The notes under the pieces are model-generated. The model was not told the DNA's origin and did no database searches. It saw only the letters and a program-made list of their open reading frames with translations. From NCBI GenBank assembly GCA_009760855.2, contig WPIO01000067.1, positions 369,501 to 433,500 of the forward strand: a stretch of 64,000 nt of DNA. Direction: 5' to 3'. The position numbers and the translations under genes are program-made. Source of the stretch: Cristatella mucedo (lineage: Eukaryota > Bryozoa > Phylactolaemata > Cristatellidae). This document shows positions 61,001-64,000 of the stretch, piece by piece. Each line of letters opens with the position of its first letter. Positions within the stretch are counted from its first letter, which is position 1.

Positions 61001-63381
61001 AGCGACTGCTGCCACTCCGAAGACACTGGCAGCTGCCACTCCGAAGACGCCGGCAGCCAAGCAGCCGACTGTCGCCGCGGCTGCTACAGCGAGCTCAAAA
61101 AAGAAGGCTGAGGCGAGCTCCAGCGATTCGAGCAGCGATTCGGACGAGGACGACGCCAAAGCTCCGGCGAAGCCGGCAGCCAAAGGTGCGCCGGCCGCCG
61201 CCTCGAAGACACTCGCAGCCAAGCCTGCTGCAACCAAGACGGCTTCGAAATCGGCGTCTAAGGATAGTTCGAGCTCAGAGTCAAGCTCGGATGACGAGGA
61301 TGTGCCTGCCGTCAAGGCTGGTCCTGCTGCCGTCAAGGTTGCTCCTGCTGCCGTCAAGACCCCAGCTAAGTCACCGGCAGCAGCAAAGAAGGACAGCTCT
61401 AGCAGCAGTGACAGCGACTCCGATTCCGAGGAGGAGAAGAAGAAGCCGACCACCAAGCCGGCCGGCGCACTTGCCAAGGCGGCCACCCCTGGCGCTCCGG
61501 CGAAGCCTGCGGCAGCTGCTGCCAAGTCCCCGGCTTCGGCATCGTCCAAGAAAAAGAACGACTCGAGTGACGACAGCGACTCGTCAGAAGACGACAAGCC
61601 GGCAGCAGCAACGACCAAGGCCACGACGCCAGCAAAGCCGTCGGGAGCGATAGCTCAGAAAAAGAAGGCTGCTAGCGACAGCAGCAGCGACAGCAGCAGC
61701 GACTCCGAAGAAGAAGGAAAGTCGAGCGTCGCCAAGACGACCGCCGCAAAGGCGACAGCCAAGACGGCTGCTGCTGCGCCGGCCAAAAAGAAGGCAGCCA
61801 GCTCGTCCGACTCCTCGAGCGACTCGGACGCCGGTGAGAAAAAACCTGCTGCCAAGAGCACGCCGGCCAAGCCGGCGGTGGCCGCCGCCAGTGGCGCAGC
61901 GGCCGCCTCGTCGGCTCAGAAGAGGAAGGCTGAAGCTTCGTCGTCGTCCTCGGACAGCAGCGACAGCGAGTCATCGAGCGACGCGCCGCCGCCGACCAAG
62001 AAGGGAGGCCCGCAGACGCCTGCCAAGACGTCGGACGACAAGAAAGGCGGCGGCGACAAGGCCAGCAGTGTAAGGCGCAAGGTGCAGCGGGCGACCTGAG
62101 CGGGCGCATTCATCGCGCCTCTGCCCCACCCCATCCCCCCACGGCGAGCACGGCAGGTGCCTCCAGGCTGGAGGAACAGTGCGACGGCGGCGGCCGCTGC
62201 CAGCAAAGGCAGCGTGTGTTCGCGCGAGATCAGGCGCGCTTGGCGAGCACTTGCGCGGGCCGCTTATTTTTGCTATCATTGTGCTGGAATTTGCTGTCAA
62301 GGTGATGATAATATACGCAGCGCTGCCCTGGCGGCTGCTGCTGGTCTTGCGCACTGGCAGTCGTGTGACGCTTTGGAAGTCGTCTGGCGCCCGACCGGAT
62401 CTGTCTGCCTGTGCGATCTGCCGCTGCCGCGCGGGAGGACCGATTTGGCTGCGCTCTCTGAAGCGGCGGTGTGGCGCGAAAATTGCTGAAGCGATTGCTG
62501 AGCAAGTGGGCATTGCGCAAGTCGCTTTGCGTCCATTTGTGCTTTGGTAGTTGACAACTAGAAGGAGCCTGCCGGCGCAAGCCTGGTAGCATGGCTGGAG
62601 TAGCCGGAAAGTGGAGCCACGTGTCCTAGTGACCTCCTTCCTAGTGTACTACGCAGCAGAGGCGACTATGTGTTTATTATGCAATTATGGGCTCATAAAT
62701 CGGTGTTTTGGTTCTACCAGCTGCTGCCAGTAGCTACTCAGCAGGTGAATGTGGTCTCACTCAGGGTATTTTCTCAGGATGTGGGAGGGAATAATTTGTC
62801 CCGCAACCAGCACGGATGATGGACATGTATATCTAGCAGCAACAAGTCAGCTGGGGGCGTGGCAGGTCTGCCGGGCGGGGGGGGGGGAGGAGTGGGTGGC
62901 GTGTGCGTGCGAAAGCACGTTACAGATCCTGCTGGGCATGTCCGACCACGTTGCCGATGAGGCAGTCGTGGTTACGGACGTGGCCAGTGCCGCCTGCTTG
63001 CTTGAGGAGAGGCTACATTTTTGCCAAAGCAGTTTCCGAATTCACGAGAAAATCATCCTTTCACCACCCCGTGTTGCAGTAGCAGCGCCGCCGCAGCAAG
63101 GGTGGCAGCGGCATAATCGCGTTGTGCCGCCTGTCGGCTGCTGCAGTGCAGCCCTCGTGCCACGGCTCGACGACGAGGACGCTGCTGCCGAGTCGCCGCT
63201 GCTGCTGCTGAGGCGCTGTTGCGACGGCCTCTCGTCGGCCGCTCTCCTTATCGATCGGTGACGGGCGAGCATAGCCGTCGTCTCGTTACAGGGCAGCGCA
63301 GCGCGACAGCCCTTCAGGCGCATCGAAGCCGACAAGGTGAGCATTGACCCGAGACTCGCCGACAACTCGTTCGATGCCAAG
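53750..63381 (+). CDS. NOLC1: Nucleolar and coiled-body phosphoprotein 1 (NOLC1/Nopp140), 3' end outside window
   Basis: Nopp140 chaperones box C/D and H/ACA snoRNPs between nucleolus and Cajal bodies. It is very heavily phosphorylated by casein kinase 2. Exons found: 53750-53839 (LisH-like), 55396-55454, a giant exon from about 59323 to 62069, and 63292-63381. The giant exon alternates acidic serine clusters (SSSDSSSDSDDE type) with Lys/Ala/Pro/Thr linkers, as in all Nopp140 proteins. It includes six tandem 50- or 58-codon repeats. The 63292 exon encodes QPFRRIEADKVSIDPRLADN then SFDAK, the start of the conserved SRP40 C-terminal domain. The rest of that domain is not in the window. With about 1000 residues here, the protein is longer than human NOLC1 (699). 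The join between the second and giant exons is unresolved: the best-looking acceptor (59323) is out of phase, while 59297 is in phase. Confidence 0.93.
54962..55012. repeat. (CT)n microsatellite
   Basis: 51 bp of perfect CT in NOLC1 intron 1. Confidence 0.97.
55396..55454 (+). CDS. NOLC1: NOLC1 coding exon 2 (residues 31-50)
   Basis: Encodes KEPAAGSETLLQSLYEKSK, matching SSLLDIYSFWLKSAK of human NOLC1. The acceptor is TTTGTAG and the donor GTAAGC. It ends with two bases of a split codon. Confidence 0.85.
55455..59296 (+). other. NOLC1 intron between exon 2 and the giant exon
   Basis: Mostly unique sequence, with a direct duplication of TTCATCGATGACCATT near 57252-57286, a CA/TG cluster at 57990-58035 and one LINE-like terminus at 58395-58480. 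A small unrecognised coding exon may be hidden here. Confidence 0.5.
58395..58480 (+). mobile_element. CR1/L2-like LINE or SINE 3' terminus
   Basis: GTGCATAGAAAGAGATCGAG then TTCTCTGGGGACGCCATA. Only the terminal 80 bp are present, so LINE and LINE-tailed SINE cannot be told apart. Confidence 0.5.
59323..62069 (+). CDS. NOLC1: NOLC1 giant repeat exon
   Basis: About 915 codons of alternating serine/acidic clusters and Lys-Ala-Pro-Thr-rich linkers, beginning around SSKKVKLTNGG and ending DKASS at an AGT|GTAAGG donor. If this donor is skipped, the frame ends at TGA 62097-62099. The repeats give long spurious frames on both strands. The 5' boundary is approximate: 59297 is an alternative acceptor that fits the phase of exon 2. 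Confidence 0.9.
60127..61098 (+). repeat. Tandem 150/174-bp coding repeats inside NOLC1
   Basis: Six complete units start at 60127, 60301, 60451, 60601, 60751 and 60925, and a diverged seventh starts at 61099. Unit lengths are 174, 150, 150, 150, 174 and 174 bp (58 or 50 codons). The 24-bp difference is an in-frame TPAAATPK segment. Each unit carries KKKAEASSSDSSSDSDDEP followed by a Lys/Ala/Pro linker. Confidence 0.95.
63292..63381 (+). CDS. NOLC1: NOLC1 SRP40-domain exon
   Basis: Thirty codons in phase 0 containing QPFRRI, ADKVSIDPRLADNSFDAK. This corresponds to PFRRVREEEIEVDSRVADNS of vertebrate Nopp140. Acceptor TTACAG and donor AAG|GTGAGC flank it. The continuation (the WGE...GKSFRHEKTKKKRG part in homologues) is not in the remaining bases. 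Confidence 0.93.
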
Positions 63382-63458
63382 GTGAGCCGCTCGCAGCAGC
63401 AGCAGCTCGCTCTATCTTGTCTAGCATGTCGTGGGCGTCTCTGTGTGTCCGTCTCGTG

Positions 63459-63476
63459 GTGTGTGTGTGTGTGCGC

Positions 63477-63526
<50 letters not shown>
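63459..63526. repeat. (TG)n microsatellite
   Basis: TG tract with CG interruptions just downstream of the NOLC1 SRP40 exon. Confidence 0.95.
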
Positions 63527-63527
<1 letters not shown>

Positions 63528-63792
63528 CGCGTGCCGGTGCTACGTTTGTCTGTCTGTCTCTCTCGCGTGGGGCAGCCCATGCGCGATCAAGTTCTGAGAG
63601 CCCCTGGCTTGGAGGCAAAGCAGCGGCTAGATCTCCACAAGTTAGTGGTGCCACACTCCCGTGAGCCGCCTCGCCACAGCCGGCCCAATGCTCACGGAAT
63701 AGCTCTGCGATGGGGCAACACGTGAGCCTGTTGCCACGGTAGGAACTCTCTAGTTACCATGTGACGTCTAGCTAACGGGCTGGGCTGGTATG

Positions 63793-64000
63793 CTGCCCAG
63801 TACCGGACGGCTGCCCAGTACCGGACGACTGCCCAGTACCGGACGGCTGCCCAGTACCGGACGGCTGCCCAGTACCGGACGGCTGCCCAGTACCGGACGG
63901 CTGCCCAGTACCGGACGGCTGCCCAGTACCGGACGGCTGCCCAGTACCGGACGGCTGCCCAGTACCGGACGGCTGCCCAGTACCGGACGGCTGCCCAGTA
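63793..64000. repeat. 18-bp minisatellite running off the window
   Basis: About 11.5 direct copies of CTGCCCAGTACCGGACGG, nearly identical (one unit has CGA for CGG). The array continues past the right edge. Confidence 0.97.

Noticed and set aside
59288-61624. A 778-codon open frame on the minus strand opposite NOLC1
   Set aside because: It is the reverse shadow of the Ser/Ala/Lys repeat exon. Its composition is a mirror of those codons and it has no independent domain. The plus strand carries the recognisable Nopp140 sequence.
60022-61653. A 543-codon arginine/proline-rich frame on the plus strand
   Set aside because: A frame-shifted reading of the same NOLC1 repeats.
63793-64000. CRISPR-like array at the right end
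   Set aside because: The 18-bp units are directly adjacent with no spacers, and the DNA is eukaryotic. It is a minisatellite.

Overview
The window is animal nuclear DNA. Genes are split into many small exons with GT-AG introns. Between and inside them lie dinucleotide microsatellites, many 5'-truncated CR1/L2-like LINE copies, tRNA-derived SINEs and several DNA-transposon remnants. No bacterial, viral or organellar gene organisation is seen. The taxon cannot be fixed from sequence alone. The gene content, the LINE/SINE mix and a SPIN-like hAT element would fit an invertebrate, perhaps a spiralian such as a mollusc or flatworm. That is inference.

Four protein-coding genes are supported. (1) Positions 116-20469, minus strand: a complete transportin-3 (TNPO3), the nuclear import receptor for SR splicing factors. 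I resolved 19 coding exons that join in frame to 940 residues. (2) 22964-39260, minus strand: a leucine-rich-repeat gene of at least nine coding exons and 467 residues. Its central exons are near-identical 47-codon modules, all in phase 0, and each encodes two LRRs. (3) 47457-47804, minus strand: a single-exon SDHAF3 (ACN9), a mitochondrial LYR-family assembly factor for succinate dehydrogenase. (4) 53750 to beyond the right edge, plus strand: NOLC1/Nopp140, a nucleolar chaperone of snoRNPs. It has a LisH-like first exon, a giant serine/acidic and lysine/alanine/proline repeat exon, and the first part of the conserved SRP40 C-terminal domain. Its last exon or exons lie outside the window.

Layout: TNPO3, the LRR gene and SDHAF3 run head to tail on the minus strand. 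NOLC1 is divergent from SDHAF3, with about 6 kb of repeat-rich DNA between them. The intergenic stretches (20.5-23.0, 39.3-46.9 and 47.8-53.7 kb) and most introns are filled with LINE 3' ends, SINEs, microsatellites and two further dispersed repeats I cannot name. The 40.9-45.6 kb stretch is partly GC-rich and holds only weak exon candidates.

The genes do not form a pathway or operon. TNPO3 and NOLC1 both serve nuclear RNA biology, but their neighbourhood is probably coincidental. The most unusual items are the SPIN-like hAT element (10729-10911), the exon-duplicated LRR gene, the expanded Nopp140 repeat, and a SINE family whose 3' end matches the local LINE.
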